Of a stretch of DNA of 64,000 nt, positions 34,853-44,976 are shown one piece after another. The notes below the pieces were generated by a model, which was not told the origin of the DNA, made no database searches, and saw only the letters and a program-made list of their open reading frames with translations. Position 1 is the first letter of the stretch, and each line of letters starts with the position of its first letter. Source of the stretch: Lewinella sp050633125 (GTDB lineage: Bacteria; Bacteroidota; Bacteroidia; Chitinophagales; Saprospiraceae); contig NZ_JBOEFX010000025.1 of the NCBI RefSeq assembly GCF_050633125.1, positions 1-64,000 of the forward strand. The letters run 5' to 3'. Both the position numbers and the translations under genes were made by a program.

Positions 34853-37243
34853 CTACCTATTCCCCCGCTGCGCATTGCGCATTCGATCTTTCTCCGTCTG
34901 GTTGAATTTGTAAACGAAAGTAAAAGTAAAGCGAGCACCGTAGCGCCGGCTACTTTGCTCTAATTCGTAACTCGTGGTCTTGGCAACCGAACGACGAATG
35001 CTGGAATCAAGTAGGTTGAACGCGCGGATACTCAGGCCGATTTTATCCTCCATAAATGATTTGCTCAGGCCCGCAGACAGTTCCGAAAAGGATAGTGTAC
35101 TCACCTGTGCCTCATTGCGAGGCGCTACATAAAGGTAGTAGAGTTGCACCCGCAAGTCTTTAGGAAGCCGCAGGTTGCCAGATAACCGGGCACGCCAGCT
35201 GGTGCCGTCGGCAGAGAGGTCTTGCCCCTCGTAGCTACCCTCATCTTCGAAGTGGTAGAAGTTGAAATCAGTGCTCAACTGCAAGGCGGCAATAGGCTGG
35301 TAACTCGCCGTGAATTCTATACCGGTTTCCCGTAATTGGTCGATATTGATGGGAAGCAAGACAAAAAGGTCATCCTCGGTACGATCAAGGAAAGTCTGGA
35401 AAGGCTGGCTACTGCTACGGTAATAAAGGCCCGGATTGAAGGAGTATTTATCATGGCGATGGGTGAAGGTAAGTTCATAACCATTTGTATAAGTAGGGTC
35501 GAGGGTTGGGTTGCCGGTTTGGAGTACGTTGATGTCGCGTACCTCATTGAATGGGTAAAGACTCCACAAGCTGGGCCGGTTGATGCGTCGTGAAAAACTG
35601 GCCTGGATACCACTGTTTTCGCTAATGTTGTAGGATAAAAATGCGGAGGGAAACAAGTTGAGGTATTCCTTGTTTTGGGTGAAAGTATTTTCGGCATCTG
35701 AAATGTCGATTTGGGTATACTCACTGCGCAAGCCTACTTTGTATTCAATCTCCCCCATTTTGTTTTGGTATTCCAAATAGGCGGCACCGATAGCCTCCGT
35801 ATAATCAACTTCGTTGTCAAAATCGCGGAATACCTGCCATTGGTCATCTATCTGGTTCTCGGCGAGGTAGTCGTTGGTGACGATGCGGTTTTCCAGTTTA
35901 GCGCCAAACTGCACCTTGCCCGTTTCCCCTAAAGGGTAAGAGTAGTCGGTGGAAAGCACATAGTCGCGGCTGCCTGCTTTCGAATTGGTGCGGATACCGG
36001 TAGCAACATTTGCGGGTAGTTGATCCCCAAAAGTGCTCAGCTCCCAGTCTTTGTTACTGTTCCAGAAGTCATACTGAAAATCAATGGTCCACCGTTGCCC
36101 TGGCTGCTCGTAGGTACGGGTGTAGTTGGCTTCTAGCTGGTTGTAGTCGCGCCTTTCCAGCGAGTTGCCTTCGCGCAGTAGGGTAGAGGTAGCTTGCTCT
36201 TCTTTGAAATCATAACTTAGGGCGGTGAAATCGGTATCCTTGGTGTCGGCCCGAAAAAAGGCGAGAGTGACGCTATTGTCATCGTTCCAGTAGTAGTCGC
36301 CGCCCACGTAGAAAGAACGCCCATCGTCGTGGCGATCTTCGCGCTCATCTTTCACCAATCGGGTGATCTCACTACCAGAGAAATTCCGCTGATCAGAGGT
36401 ATAAATGCCGTTGTAGTCGGAATAACGCCAGCGGTAATTGGCAAAAAAGTTAAGCTTGGGCCCTTTGTAGAGCAGGTTGGGGCGAACCATGTGGTTGGCG
36501 GGCGCACCCACTGTCACACCTAACTCTCCTTTAAAACCGTAGTCCTGATTTTTCTTCAAAACAATATTGATAATCCCCGCCGAACCACTGGCGTCGAAGC
36601 TGGCCGAAGGGTTGGTGATGACCTCAATACGTTCAATATTTGCACCATCAATTTGATCAATAGCATTGTTCATCGTCAGGCCAGTCCGGCGACCGTTCAC
36701 CAATATCTGCACCTGACTACTGCCCCGCAGCGTAACGGTGCCGTTGGGGTCTACTGCCACTTGCGGCACTTGGTTGAGAATATCCAAAGCGTTGGCGCCC
36801 TGGGCAAGGACATCCTTGCCTACATTGAACACTTTTCGGTCGAGTTGAAGGCTGTACTGCGAACGTTCAGCCGTTACGACCACTTCGTCGAGCGCTACCC
36901 CTGTAGGAGCAAGGTAGATGTCTTCCAGTGCAAGCGTTTCCTTGTCTTTTTGCAAATCAAAAGCTTCCTGAAAAACCTGGTACCCCAAAAACTGAATTTC
37001 AACAGTATGAGGCCCCAGGGGGATATTGTCGAGTGAAAACTTGCCTTTTTCGTCGGTGATGCCACCCGTTATCAAGGTGCCCTCAGTGTCCATAATACTG
37101 ATGGTGGCGTAAGCAATAGCTTGTCGGTTTTCGTCAAATACTTTGCCTTTGATGATCCCACCTTCCGTTGACGGTTCTGCCTGAGCAGAAAGCGAAAGAG
37201 GAAGAAAGAAAAGGAAGGTGAATAGTTGGATGAACAGTTTCAT
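34853..37243 (-). CDS. TonB-dependent outer-membrane receptor with CarboxypepD-regulatory N-domain
   Basis: 796 residues from the ATG at 37241-37243, which opens the signal peptide (MKLFIQLFTFLFFLPLSLSAQ). The frame extends 70 codons further up but without a signal before that. After the signal come a carboxypeptidase-regulatory-like fold (about 30-115; GGIIKGKVFDENRQAIAYATI), a plug domain (about 125-215; LDEVVVTAERSQ, VTLRGSSQVQILVNGRR, IERIEVITNPSA) and a barrel with outer-membrane-protein-family (OMP_b-brl_3-type) features. No SusD gene is adjacent, so this is not a classic SusC/D polysaccharide locus. It probably imports a siderophore, peptide or oligosaccharide. Confidence 0.9.
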   Translation of the reverse strand: MKLFIQLFTFLFFLPLSLSAQAEPSTEGGIIKGKVFDENRQAIAYATISIMDTEGTLITGGITDEKGKFSLDNIPLGPHTVEIQFLGYQVFQEAFDLQKDKETLALEDIYLAPTGVALDEVVVTAERSQYSLQLDRKVFNVGKDVLAQGANALDILNQVPQVAVDPNGTVTLRGSSQVQILVNGRRTGLTMNNAIDQIDGANIERIEVITNPSASFDASGSAGIINIVLKKNQDYGFKGELGVTVGAPANHMVRPNLLYKGPKLNFFANYRWRYSDYNGIYTSDQRNFSGSEITRLVKDEREDRHDDGRSFYVGGDYYWNDDNSVTLAFFRADTKDTDFTALSYDFKEEQATSTLLREGNSLERRDYNQLEANYTRTYEQPGQRWTIDFQYDFWNSNKDWELSTFGDQLPANVATGIRTNSKAGSRDYVLSTDYSYPLGETGKVQFGAKLENRIVTNDYLAENQIDDQWQVFRDFDNEVDYTEAIGAAYLEYQNKMGEIEYKVGLRSEYTQIDISDAENTFTQNKEYLNLFPSAFLSYNISENSGIQASFSRRINRPSLWSLYPFNEVRDINVLQTGNPTLDPTYTNGYELTFTHRHDKYSFNPGLYYRSSSQPFQTFLDRTEDDLFVLLPINIDQLRETGIEFTASYQPIAALQLSTDFNFYHFEDEGSYEGQDLSADGTSWRARLSGNLRLPKDLRVQLYYLYVAPRNEAQVSTLSFSELSAGLSKSFMEDKIGLSIRAFNLLDSSIRRSVAKTTSYELEQSSRRYGARFTFTFVYKFNQTEKDRMRNAQRGNR

Positions 37244-37386
37244 ATCGGGTGTATTTATTCGTGAATGGTCGGTTGTTGACCAGCGACTTTCACAATTATC
37301 GGTGCTTCTTGCTTGAAGTAAAAGCAAAAGTTTGCCAACTGCTCTATGCGCTTGCCAACGGCGCATCGGAGGCCAAAGAATGTCCC

Positions 37387-37394
37387 TATATTTG
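37387..37394 (+). promoter_or_regulatory. Putative -7 box (TATATTTG) directly before a start codon
   Basis: A full TAnnTTTG match ends 4 nt before the ATG at 37399. If used, transcription would begin at about the A of the ATG, giving a leaderless mRNA. No -33 TTG at good spacing was found. Confidence 0.3.
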
Positions 37395-37398
37395 ATGT

Positions 37399-39123
37399 AT
37401 GAAAAACCTCTGTTATATCCTTTTACCCATCCTGTTGGTGGTGGTTTTATCATCGTGCCAAGAGCGGGAAGACAACCCTACTTACGCGTGGCAAGAGGTA
37501 ATGCTGGGCGATTCTACGGAATGGAAAGAGCTCTCTTACGATGATAGCCACTGGGATGGCCAGTACCAAGATCCTACGGGGAAGGGAATATTTTGGTCAC
37601 GGATGAAGGTAAAACTCCCCAAGCAGGAAGTCATACGTAGAGGGTGTGGTATTCAGGTGTTTTCTACTGCTGCTTATGAAGCTTATTGGGATGGCGTTTA
37701 CTTAGGTACCAATGGCCGACTCGGAGAAGATGGCTATTTCGAAATACCGGGCGATTACCAATGGTTCAGCTTGTTGCCCGATAGCTTGGTAGGAGATGGA
37801 GAGCACGTGTTAGCTTTGCGTAGCACTAAAGATTTCGAGCAACCTGGTCAGCATTCTTACGTTTTCTTTGACGATTACTTTAGGCTTACTCGCGGGTCGC
37901 TGCAAGTGAGCAAGTATATGTTTATGCTGGCAGGCTGCTTTTTGTTGACGGCCATCTATTTCCTATTCTTTTTTGCAACAGAACCCAAGGAATATGCTAC
38001 CCTGATTTTTAGTGTGATTTGTTTTGTTTTCATGGGCCTCATTCTCATGGAATACCTGAAACTGTACCATGTTTACGCCTACCCTTTTCAGCGTACGCGT
38101 TTAGAGGTCATCGATGGGCTGCACTTTTCGCTGGGTATTTTGATCCCATTGTTTTTTATGACCCATTTTAATTTTCCGTGGAAACTTGCAGGTTTAGGAA
38201 TCATTTTGGCCGTAATCGGTACGCTGGAATACAAGTACTATAGTCATTTTGATTGGATTGCCCGACAGCATTCAACCTTGGCTTGGGTATGGTCAGTTTT
38301 ATTGGTTGGCTATGCGATCTACGAAAAGAAAAAAGGCGCAATGTGGGTAATGACCGGCTTGGTACTTTGCTTCATTGTAGTGAATTTTATGCCACGGATT
38401 CCCTATTACTATATGTCGTCTTATGATGTGAGTATCTTCATTGCTTTTGTGATTATTGTCCTCACGATGCTCTATGTAATGAGCTTGAAGCGCAAAGACG
38501 AACGTTTAGCTTACGAGGCATCCTTGGTCCGTTCGGAACGTCTGAAGAACGAGTTACTCAAGAAAAACATCAAGCCTCACTTTATAATGAATACGCTGAC
38601 GTCATTGATAGATTGGGTGGAGGAGTCGCCCAAAGAGGGAGCCGCTTTTATTCATGCCTTGGCAGATGAGTTCGAGCTGCTCAATGAAATTGCCGATTAT
38701 CAGCAAATCCCTATCAGGCAAGAAATTCGCCTGTGTAAAAACCACCTCAAAGTCATGGGCTACCGCAAAGAGATCAAGTACCTATGGGAGCAAGAAGGGA
38801 TTGACCCCAACGACATCATCCCACCCGCTATCATCCATACAGCCGTGGAAAATGGGGTGACACATGGTTTACCCAATGAAAATGGAAATATAACCTTTCG
38901 ATTAACTTATGAAACAACAGCAGCTTACCGCCAATACACCCTCACCACCTTGGCGCAGCGTAGACCTGCTTCAACAGCGGCAAAAAACAACAAAGCGGGG
39001 CAAGGTACCGGCTCACGCTACATCCGAGCCCGCTTGCAAGAGAGCTACCAAGGTCGGTGGGAACTGATCAATGAACCGACCGCCGAAGGCTGGCAGACGA
39101 TCATCCGAATCCAGCACGTATGA
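37399..39123 (+). CDS. LytS-type sensor histidine kinase with lipoprotein-like N-terminus
   Basis: 574 residues. It begins with a lipobox signal (VVVLSSC, Cys20), then a periplasmic beta-sandwich (about 25-165) resembling the jelly-roll domains of 7TMR-DISM sensors. Seven membrane helices follow (about 172-362). The cytoplasmic part is a His_kinase (family 5) module: phospho-acceptor His394 in IKPHFIMNTLTSLIDW and an ATPase N-box in IHTAVENGVTHGL. It overlaps the response-regulator gene by 4 bp (ATGA), so the two are translationally coupled and act as a pair. The signal sensed is unknown. Confidence 0.88.
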   Translation: MKNLCYILLPILLVVVLSSCQEREDNPTYAWQEVMLGDSTEWKELSYDDSHWDGQYQDPTGKGIFWSRMKVKLPKQEVIRRGCGIQVFSTAAYEAYWDGVYLGTNGRLGEDGYFEIPGDYQWFSLLPDSLVGDGEHVLALRSTKDFEQPGQHSYVFFDDYFRLTRGSLQVSKYMFMLAGCFLLTAIYFLFFFATEPKEYATLIFSVICFVFMGLILMEYLKLYHVYAYPFQRTRLEVIDGLHFSLGILIPLFFMTHFNFPWKLAGLGIILAVIGTLEYKYYSHFDWIARQHSTLAWVWSVLLVGYAIYEKKKGAMWVMTGLVLCFIVVNFMPRIPYYYMSSYDVSIFIAFVIIVLTMLYVMSLKRKDERLAYEASLVRSERLKNELLKKNIKPHFIMNTLTSLIDWVEESPKEGAAFIHALADEFELLNEIADYQQIPIRQEIRLCKNHLKVMGYRKEIKYLWEQEGIDPNDIIPPAIIHTAVENGVTHGLPNENGNITFRLTYETTAAYRQYTLTTLAQRRPASTAAKNNKAGQGTGSRYIRARLQESYQGRWELINEPTAEGWQTIIRIQHV

Positions 39124-39818
39124 AAATCCTGATCATCGAAGACGAGCATCGGATCGCACGCCGGATTGAGCGAATGCTGCGCAGTATCCTGGGGCAGGAG
39201 ATTAAAGCTATCCAACATTGCGATGAGCTACGGGCCGGCCAAGAGGTCATTGCCAACCAAAAAATAGACCTCCTCTTTCTGGACCTTAACCTCAATGGGG
39301 AAGATGGCTTTGGAGTGTTGGAGTTGGTAGTTGCCGAACCCTTTCCTACCATCATTATTTCTGCTTATCGCGATCAGGCCATCCGGGCTTTTGAGTATGG
39401 TGTGCTGGATTTTGTGCCCAAGCCCTTTACCGAAGAACGCCTGGCGCAAGCGCTCCAACGTTTACAAAGAAGAGAAAAATCAGCAAGCTCTCTGAAGTAC
39501 CTCGCTATTCAGAAGAAAGGCCGCCGTACACTGATTCCAATAGCTGATATCTATTATATCCAAGGGGCAGGTGTCTATACCGAACTTCATTTAAAGGACG
39601 ACTCTACCGCTATTCACAACAAAACGCTGGAGAACCTGGAACTTCTCCTACCCGAGCACTTTGTACGCATCCATAAGTCCTACTTGGTATCTATGCAGGA
39701 AGCACGTGAGATAGTGATAGAACCCGGTAGCAAATACAGCTTACGCCTAAACAACCAAGTATTGCTGCCCATCGGACGGACGCGCTACAAGGAAATTAAG
39801 AAACGGTGGTTTGGGTAG
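39120..39818 (+). CDS. LytTR-family response regulator
   Basis: 232 residues. The receiver domain (1-115) has acidic pocket IIEDEH, phospho-acceptor Asp55 (LLFLDLNLNGEDGF) and the conserved Lys in FVPKPFTEE. The LytTR DNA-binding domain (about 130-232) shows the family's IYYIQGAGVYTELHL and HFVRIHKSYLVSM strands. It pairs with the LytS-type kinase upstream (4-bp overlap). The targets are unknown, though the TonB-receptor gene is the nearest divergent neighbour. Confidence 0.93.
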   Translation: MKILIIEDEHRIARRIERMLRSILGQEIKAIQHCDELRAGQEVIANQKIDLLFLDLNLNGEDGFGVLELVVAEPFPTIIISAYRDQAIRAFEYGVLDFVPKPFTEERLAQALQRLQRREKSASSLKYLAIQKKGRRTLIPIADIYYIQGAGVYTELHLKDDSTAIHNKTLENLELLLPEHFVRIHKSYLVSMQEAREIVIEPGSKYSLRLNNQVLLPIGRTRYKEIKKRWFG

Positions 39819-39839
39819 GGGGACAGAGTAATGGTAAGA

Positions 39840-40265
39840 CTAACCAATATTTGAAATAAGATTTTCAATATCTTGATCAGAAGTGATTGTACCCTCTATC
39901 CACTGCGTGATAAGTTGCTTGCCCGGAAATTTAGAACCTTCAGATAAGACTGTGTCAATAACTAACTCTGTGGTTTTGTTTTTATCATTTTTACCAATCG
40001 CTATATTGTCAAGCCACGCTTTTAAATCTATGTCTGCACTTGCTTCAGCAGGGTCTACCTGAATAATACGGATGGCTTTGTTTATACTCGGAAAGTAAGC
40101 ATTGAAAAGAGGATTTCCATCAAATTCACTTTCCGTATTGAGGTAAGCGTGAAATGCTAGCCCTTTTTCTTCTGCTATGTTTTTGACATGACGCAGCCAG
40201 AAAAGTCTTGCCAATTGGTAAACTCTTTTATCCTCTAAAAAATTTGCGAATAGTATTTGTCCCAT
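39840..40265 (-). CDS. Hypothetical protein
   Basis: 141 residues, no signal peptide, mixed alpha/beta composition (ARLFWLRHVKNIAEEKGLAFHAY, KAIRIIQVDPAEASADIDL). I do not recognise a family. It is 22 bp from the convergent end of the response-regulator gene and divergent from the next small gene. Confidence 0.55.
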   Translation of the reverse strand: MGQILFANFLEDKRVYQLARLFWLRHVKNIAEEKGLAFHAYLNTESEFDGNPLFNAYFPSINKAIRIIQVDPAEASADIDLKAWLDNIAIGKNDKNKTTELVIDTVLSEGSKFPGKQLITQWIEGTITSDQDIENLISNIG

Positions 40266-40379
40266 TTTATTTAAAAATTATCCATGCTATGAGTATACCG
40301 ACCAACAACAAAGAAACAAAGGCAGTTCCACTGTATCTTTTATACAAAAAAGCATTATAAAGTAAACCCCTCTCTCTTT

Positions 40380-40871
40380 ATGAAAATTATCACCTCTAAC
40401 GAAAACTGGTTCAGGCGTTACACAAGTCTCCGGAATATTATCTTACTAACATTGCTGTTGGTGGTCGGTTACGGAACCTTTTTTGAAGGCGCTCCATTGA
40501 TTATTAAGAACCTTGCCAGTTATGTGGGCCTCCCGGTGCTATTAACGCTGCTGGTTTTTGACTTTCTTCAAAAACCTTCCCTCTTTGAATTACGAAAAGG
40601 CGAAGGACAGTTAGCCATAGACCTCTACGTGCCAGACGCACGCTTCTTGTATTTTTACAACCCCAAGAAAAAAAGGACTATCACCATTGCTAAAGACACC
40701 CAGGTAAAGGTGATCGGCACCTACAAGTCTTTGCCTTGGCAGCGGAAGTTGCAGTTTTTTATCCAGCCCTCTAATGGCGAATTATGGACAAGCCCCAAAC
40801 TCGATTTCAGCTGGGCCACCAAGGCCGATGTTGCGCTTGTACTGGAAACAGTGAAGCACCACAATCAGTAA
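40380..40871 (+). CDS. Hypothetical membrane protein
   Basis: 163 residues with two hydrophobic helices (about 19-36 and 42-62), then a soluble beta-rich part (RTITIAKDTQVKVIGTYKSLPW). The layout resembles small membrane proteins with a PH-like domain, but no motif confirms this. It ends at a perfect 48-bp palindrome. Confidence 0.6.
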   Translation: MKIITSNENWFRRYTSLRNIILLTLLLVVGYGTFFEGAPLIIKNLASYVGLPVLLTLLVFDFLQKPSLFELRKGEGQLAIDLYVPDARFLYFYNPKKKRTITIAKDTQVKVIGTYKSLPWQRKLQFFIQPSNGELWTSPKLDFSWATKADVALVLETVKHHNQ

Positions 40872-40881
40872 GCTTAATAAT

Positions 40882-40929
40882 TGTTGCTTTTTCTAGGCAA
40901 ATTCATGAATTTGCCTAGAAAAAGCAACA
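40882..40929. terminator. Perfect 48-bp palindrome between convergent genes
   Basis: Reads the same on both strands around the centre ATTCATGAAT (40901-40910), with arms starting TGTTGCTTTTTCTAGGC. The internal T-run and A-run give terminator-like tails in both directions. The central GGCAAATTCATGAATTTGCC is shared with 47362-47391. Confidence 0.7.
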
Positions 40930-40944
40930 GCCATCCATCAACCA

Positions 40945-43900
40945 TCAACCATCAACCCTTAACACCTTCCAGCTCCGCGTCCCATGCTCCGTTGTAACCT
41001 GTAAGCAATAGATGCCTGCGGGATACTTGCTCATGGCTATCGGGTTCAGTTTTTGGTAAGGTTTTAGCTGTTCTTGCCAGCATACTTGTCCCATACTGTT
41101 CATTAATATCCAGGTTTGTGAACTGCCGTTTTGTTGGTGCATTACTTGAAGGTTGCCGCGTACAGGGTTAGGATATATTTGAGTGCCCGCAAATGCGTCA
41201 GGGCTATTAGTATTCGTGAGCACATCAATGGAATAGGTCACCAGGCTGTCACAGCCATTCATGGCAACATAGCCGATGGTGATGCTGGTATCGTTGGTGA
41301 TCAAAATATCCTGAAAATACTCACCCACAGGGATTTCCAGATCAACAGAGAAGGCTGTTTCCGAAACATTGAAATGCACAAAATGTATACTGTCGTACTC
41401 GACGAAAGAGACGAAAATCTCCACGCTGGTATCTTGCAAAATAGGCAGGCCATAATACAGCTCACCTGCACACCAATCCAGCCGCTCGCTACTCGCTACA
41501 ACCGGTTTGCGGATGGTATGATCAACTGTGTTGGTGACTATAGGATCATTGAAGTCAAAGTAAATATGTGCTGTGTTTTCAATGGTTTCACCGGGCAAAA
41601 TACTCGTTTTGGGGGCGATCGAAAACGCCACGAAACCGTGCGACCCTGGCTCGTTGGTCGTACTGTCAGGCAGCAAAATATCAGCGAAAGTAAAGGCCAA
41701 GGCCCCCTCCGGTGTAAGCTCCCAGGTAAATGGGTGAGAGGCTCCTTTAACGTCAATGCTGCTCAAATCCAATGCCTCAGAGAGCGTATCTGCGATAACC
41801 ACTTCGTAAGCGACATCATTACCCGTATTCTGAAACTGAATCATATAATTCAGCGTCCAGTCTTTGTCGATCAAATGTTCTGGCCCCACCCCGGCCGGCA
41901 AAGCAGTCTTGATATTAGGGTCGTAAGAATTAACAGCCGGGGCGCAAAAAACACCATAGAAAGGGTCGCCGTCATTCATCGGAAGCTGCATCACGAAGCT
42001 GCCGTCCGATGTGCTGTTGCAATTCGCTACCACTGCCGATACTTCGTTGTACACCGGGTGGCCGGGCGTTTGGTCGGCCTCCAGTCTCAGGCCTTCTCCC
42101 TGCACTTCGTATTGTAGCACCTGGGAAGCACCCGCAGGCAACTGGTAATCATCAACCTCCAGCATCAGAATGATGTCGTCGATCACAATCTCTACCCGTA
42201 GCTGGGCAGGGGCCGACATGCCGCCTGCGCCAATGTTCTCCAGCTGGAAATAAATGCTATCGTTCTCACAGTAGCCACTGGCCGTGATCAAAGAACCGTC
42301 CCACAATGGGTCGGGTGCGCAGAGTTCATCTGAAAGAAGCGCAACTTCCACACACGGAAAATCGCCGATCTCTACCCCTTCACAAGCCAGAAAGACATCT
42401 ATGGTAAATTGGCCACACTCAAATAGATCAAGCGTCTCCAAATCGAAATAGAGTACGCCGTTCGCATCCTCCGTGTAAGGCACAGAAGCAGTGTCTATCG
42501 TCAATACAGGGTCCAGCGTCACGGTGAAGATCACGTCTTCGGCAGGCAGTGCGCCGTTGTTACAATAGTCAACCGTGATCGTTCGCGTCTGGCAAACCCG
42601 TAGCGGTGGGATCGTCACATCCCAGTCTATAAACGGACAGTCACCTTGCGGCTGCATGAAGAAATCGGTAGTCGTCGAATCTCCAAGTGTTGTCACTTGC
42701 AAAAGCGTATCTGTAAAGCAAGAAGTCCAAAAAACAGAAGGAGAAATCGCATTTAGCGTGTAATCCCCCAGGAGTACAGGCAGCCAGTAGTAACCTTGGC
42801 TATCCGTAGAGACCGCGTAATTAAAGGTAGCACTGCTCACTTCCACCAGCCAATTGGCAATGCCTTCTTCCCCGTTGGTTTCGCTACAGCTTAGGTCGGT
42901 ATCTGCAACCACTCTTCCTACCAGGCTTTTGTGTGGTGTATCCGCAAAACAGTTTTGCAAAAGGTCTTCAATCTCATTGCACCCGTCGGCGTTTCCAGAG
43001 AGGATAACGTTGCCGCCGGTCACGATATAATCACAAATATTTTCTTGCCCACAAACGGCCAATAGTGGGTTATCAAGGAGTTCTATCCGGTCGATTCCCG
43101 TAAAGTCGATGTTTTCTGTCCCTTGCAAGCTGGTCAGCGCATCATTGCCATCCAGTTGTAAGTAGCTACCGATGGTGGTCAGGTTACTGAGGGCAGAAAG
43201 GTCTGCCAGTGAAAAATTCCTGATCCATAGATAACCGCCTACGGTGGTCAGCGACTCCAATCCAGCCAGCGATTCCAGGTTTTGATTGCTAAGGAGTGAA
43301 AAATACCCTCCTATGCTTTCCAGGGATCCGAAGCCAGTAAGATCAGTCAACTGAGAGTGGTTCCAAATTTCCACGCCCCCACCAATCGTTGTCAGGTTAT
43401 CTAATCCCGATAGGCTGGTAAGGCCGTTGTTGCCATGTATTCTCAGCGATCCAGGTAGGTTCGTCAGGCCTTCCAGTCCATTCAGGTTAGTTAAGTTGTC
43501 GTTGTTGTAAATGTAAAGAAGACCGGTAATATTACTCAAGTTATTGAGCCCGGAAAGGCTAGTCAACGAAAGGTTGTATTCCAAAATAAAATAGGCGCCA
43601 ATACTGGTGAGGTTGTCCAGCCCGACCATGCTTGTCAGATCACCATTCGCCGTGATTTCCAATTGGTCGTTAATGACAGTGATACCTTCCAGACCATTCA
43701 AGGTCACCAATTCGGCATTTTTGTCAATAATGACATGGCCACCAATCGTCGTAAGTTGTTCGATACCGCTCAGGCTCAATAACCCATCATTGTCTTTGAT
43801 CTCAAAATCTGTCCCTACGCTACCAAGTGAGGAGAGCCCCTCTAGGTTAGTCAAGGCATCATTCTGAAGAATCAGTAACCTTGTCCCTATCGAGGCGAGG

Positions 43901-44976
43901 TTGTCTAGGCCATTAAAAGACGCTAGGTTTTCATTACCCGATATGGTAAACAGGTAATTAACCTCCGTGAGCCCTTCCAGTCCGGTGAAATCAACGAGCG
44001 CCGGATTCGAAACAGCAGCTAGGCTACCAACGGTGTTTAGGTTTTCTAGGCCTTCCAGGTTGAGGAGCTGCTCATTGCTTACGATGTTGAGTAATCCCCC
44101 TATCGATTCAAGTGAGGAATTGGTAAACAAGCGTTCAACGAGTGATAATTGGCTGACCGTAAAGTTCCCTCCAATGCTGCTAATCCCCGCGATGTCATCA
44201 AGGTTTTGCAACTGGGGCAGGATCGTTAGCTGGACGTCTCCTGTGATGGAGGTGAAATTCTCTAAGCCCTCCAACGAAGTCAATGCAGCATTGTAAATGA
44301 TAATGCTTCCTCCCAGGCTGGTAAAAGATGACAATTGGGCTATGCTTGCTAAAGCAGGATTATCACTAAGCTCCAGGTCGGTACCAATAGCACTGAGGTT
44401 TTCCAAACCCGCCAGATTTTGCAAAACGGGGTTGGTGTATAATCTGAATTTTCCCCCAACGCTGGTCAAGCTTTCCATGCCAGCAAGGCTGTTTAGCTGC
44501 TGCTGGTCAGCAATGTTTACGTCGCCTCCAACGAGGCCCAGGCTGTTGAGTCCATCAACAGAGGTGAGTGCTAAGTTGGAAATCAAGCGCAGGTCACCAC
44601 CAATCAAAGTCAGATTTTCTAGCCCCGTAAGGTCTACCAAGCTTTCATTATCGTACAGCGACAGGTTGTTGTAGATTGCCGTCAAATTATCCAACCCGGA
44701 TAAACTCGTGAGGCTCGTCGTCGCATCAATAAATACGTATCCGGCTACTTCGGTAAGCTGGCTCAGTCCGGCCAAACTGGTAATGTCTCCGGGAATAGTC
44801 TCTCTGATCTTAAGGTCATATTGCAAACTGGTACAGCCAGGGTAGGTAGCCGCAAAGTCATCAATTTCTTGCTGACTCGTCAAGACAATATCTCCCATAG
44901 GGCAAGTTTGCGCCAACAATTGCAAGCCTCCAATAACAACCAGTAAACACAAGATCAGCACCTTTTTCATCGCCAT
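40945..44976 (-). CDS. Giant T9SS surface protein with receptor-L-type leucine-rich repeats
   Basis: 1343 residues with a signal peptide (about 1-22). Residues 60-660 hold roughly 25 short repeats of the form LTSLSGLDNLTTIGG..L.I..N, the receptor-L-domain solenoid of Bacteroidota surface proteins. Next are a carboxypeptidase-like fold (about 685-780), conserved-repeat beta domains (about 780-1010), a DUF11-like segment with NSYDPNIKTALPAGVGPEHLIDKDWTL (about 1045) and a type A T9SS sorting tail (TQIYPNPVRGNLQV...). The middle and C-terminal modules are shared with the gene at 61454. Probably a cell-surface adhesin or binding protein. An ATG at 44970 is an equally good start. It is divergent from the 461-residue helical protein. 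Confidence 0.85.
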   Translation of the reverse strand: MAMKKVLILCLLVVIGGLQLLAQTCPMGDIVLTSQQEIDDFAATYPGCTSLQYDLKIRETIPGDITSLAGLSQLTEVAGYVFIDATTSLTSLSGLDNLTAIYNNLSLYDNESLVDLTGLENLTLIGGDLRLISNLALTSVDGLNSLGLVGGDVNIADQQQLNSLAGMESLTSVGGKFRLYTNPVLQNLAGLENLSAIGTDLELSDNPALASIAQLSSFTSLGGSIIIYNAALTSLEGLENFTSITGDVQLTILPQLQNLDDIAGISSIGGNFTVSQLSLVERLFTNSSLESIGGLLNIVSNEQLLNLEGLENLNTVGSLAAVSNPALVDFTGLEGLTEVNYLFTISGNENLASFNGLDNLASIGTRLLILQNDALTNLEGLSSLGSVGTDFEIKDNDGLLSLSGIEQLTTIGGHVIIDKNAELVTLNGLEGITVINDQLEITANGDLTSMVGLDNLTSIGAYFILEYNLSLTSLSGLNNLSNITGLLYIYNNDNLTNLNGLEGLTNLPGSLRIHGNNGLTSLSGLDNLTTIGGGVEIWNHSQLTDLTGFGSLESIGGYFSLLSNQNLESLAGLESLTTVGGYLWIRNFSLADLSALSNLTTIGSYLQLDGNDALTSLQGTENIDFTGIDRIELLDNPLLAVCGQENICDYIVTGGNVILSGNADGCNEIEDLLQNCFADTPHKSLVGRVVADTDLSCSETNGEEGIANWLVEVSSATFNYAVSTDSQGYYWLPVLLGDYTLNAISPSVFWTSCFTDTLLQVTTLGDSTTTDFFMQPQGDCPFIDWDVTIPPLRVCQTRTITVDYCNNGALPAEDVIFTVTLDPVLTIDTASVPYTEDANGVLYFDLETLDLFECGQFTIDVFLACEGVEIGDFPCVEVALLSDELCAPDPLWDGSLITASGYCENDSIYFQLENIGAGGMSAPAQLRVEIVIDDIILMLEVDDYQLPAGASQVLQYEVQGEGLRLEADQTPGHPVYNEVSAVVANCNSTSDGSFVMQLPMNDGDPFYGVFCAPAVNSYDPNIKTALPAGVGPEHLIDKDWTLNYMIQFQNTGNDVAYEVVIADTLSEALDLSSIDVKGASHPFTWELTPEGALAFTFADILLPDSTTNEPGSHGFVAFSIAPKTSILPGETIENTAHIYFDFNDPIVTNTVDHTIRKPVVASSERLDWCAGELYYGLPILQDTSVEIFVSFVEYDSIHFVHFNVSETAFSVDLEIPVGEYFQDILITNDTSITIGYVAMNGCDSLVTYSIDVLTNTNSPDAFAGTQIYPNPVRGNLQVMHQQNGSSQTWILMNSMGQVCWQEQLKPYQKLNPIAMSKYPAGIYCLQVTTEHGTRSWKVLRVDG

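Noticed and set aside
33680..39818. A SusC/SusD polysaccharide-utilisation locus around the TonB receptor
   Set aside because: No SusD-type lipoprotein or glycoside hydrolase is adjacent. The receptor stands alone between a propeller lipoprotein and a LytS/LytTR pair.
41131..42117. 328-codon open frame on the + strand inside the giant surface-protein gene
   Set aside because: No domain pattern. The minus strand here encodes conserved surface-protein modules and a T9SS tail.
43000..44800. Regularly spaced repeats resembling a CRISPR or tandem array
   Set aside because: The period follows codons of the leucine-rich repeat protein. The units are not identical, and there are no spacers.
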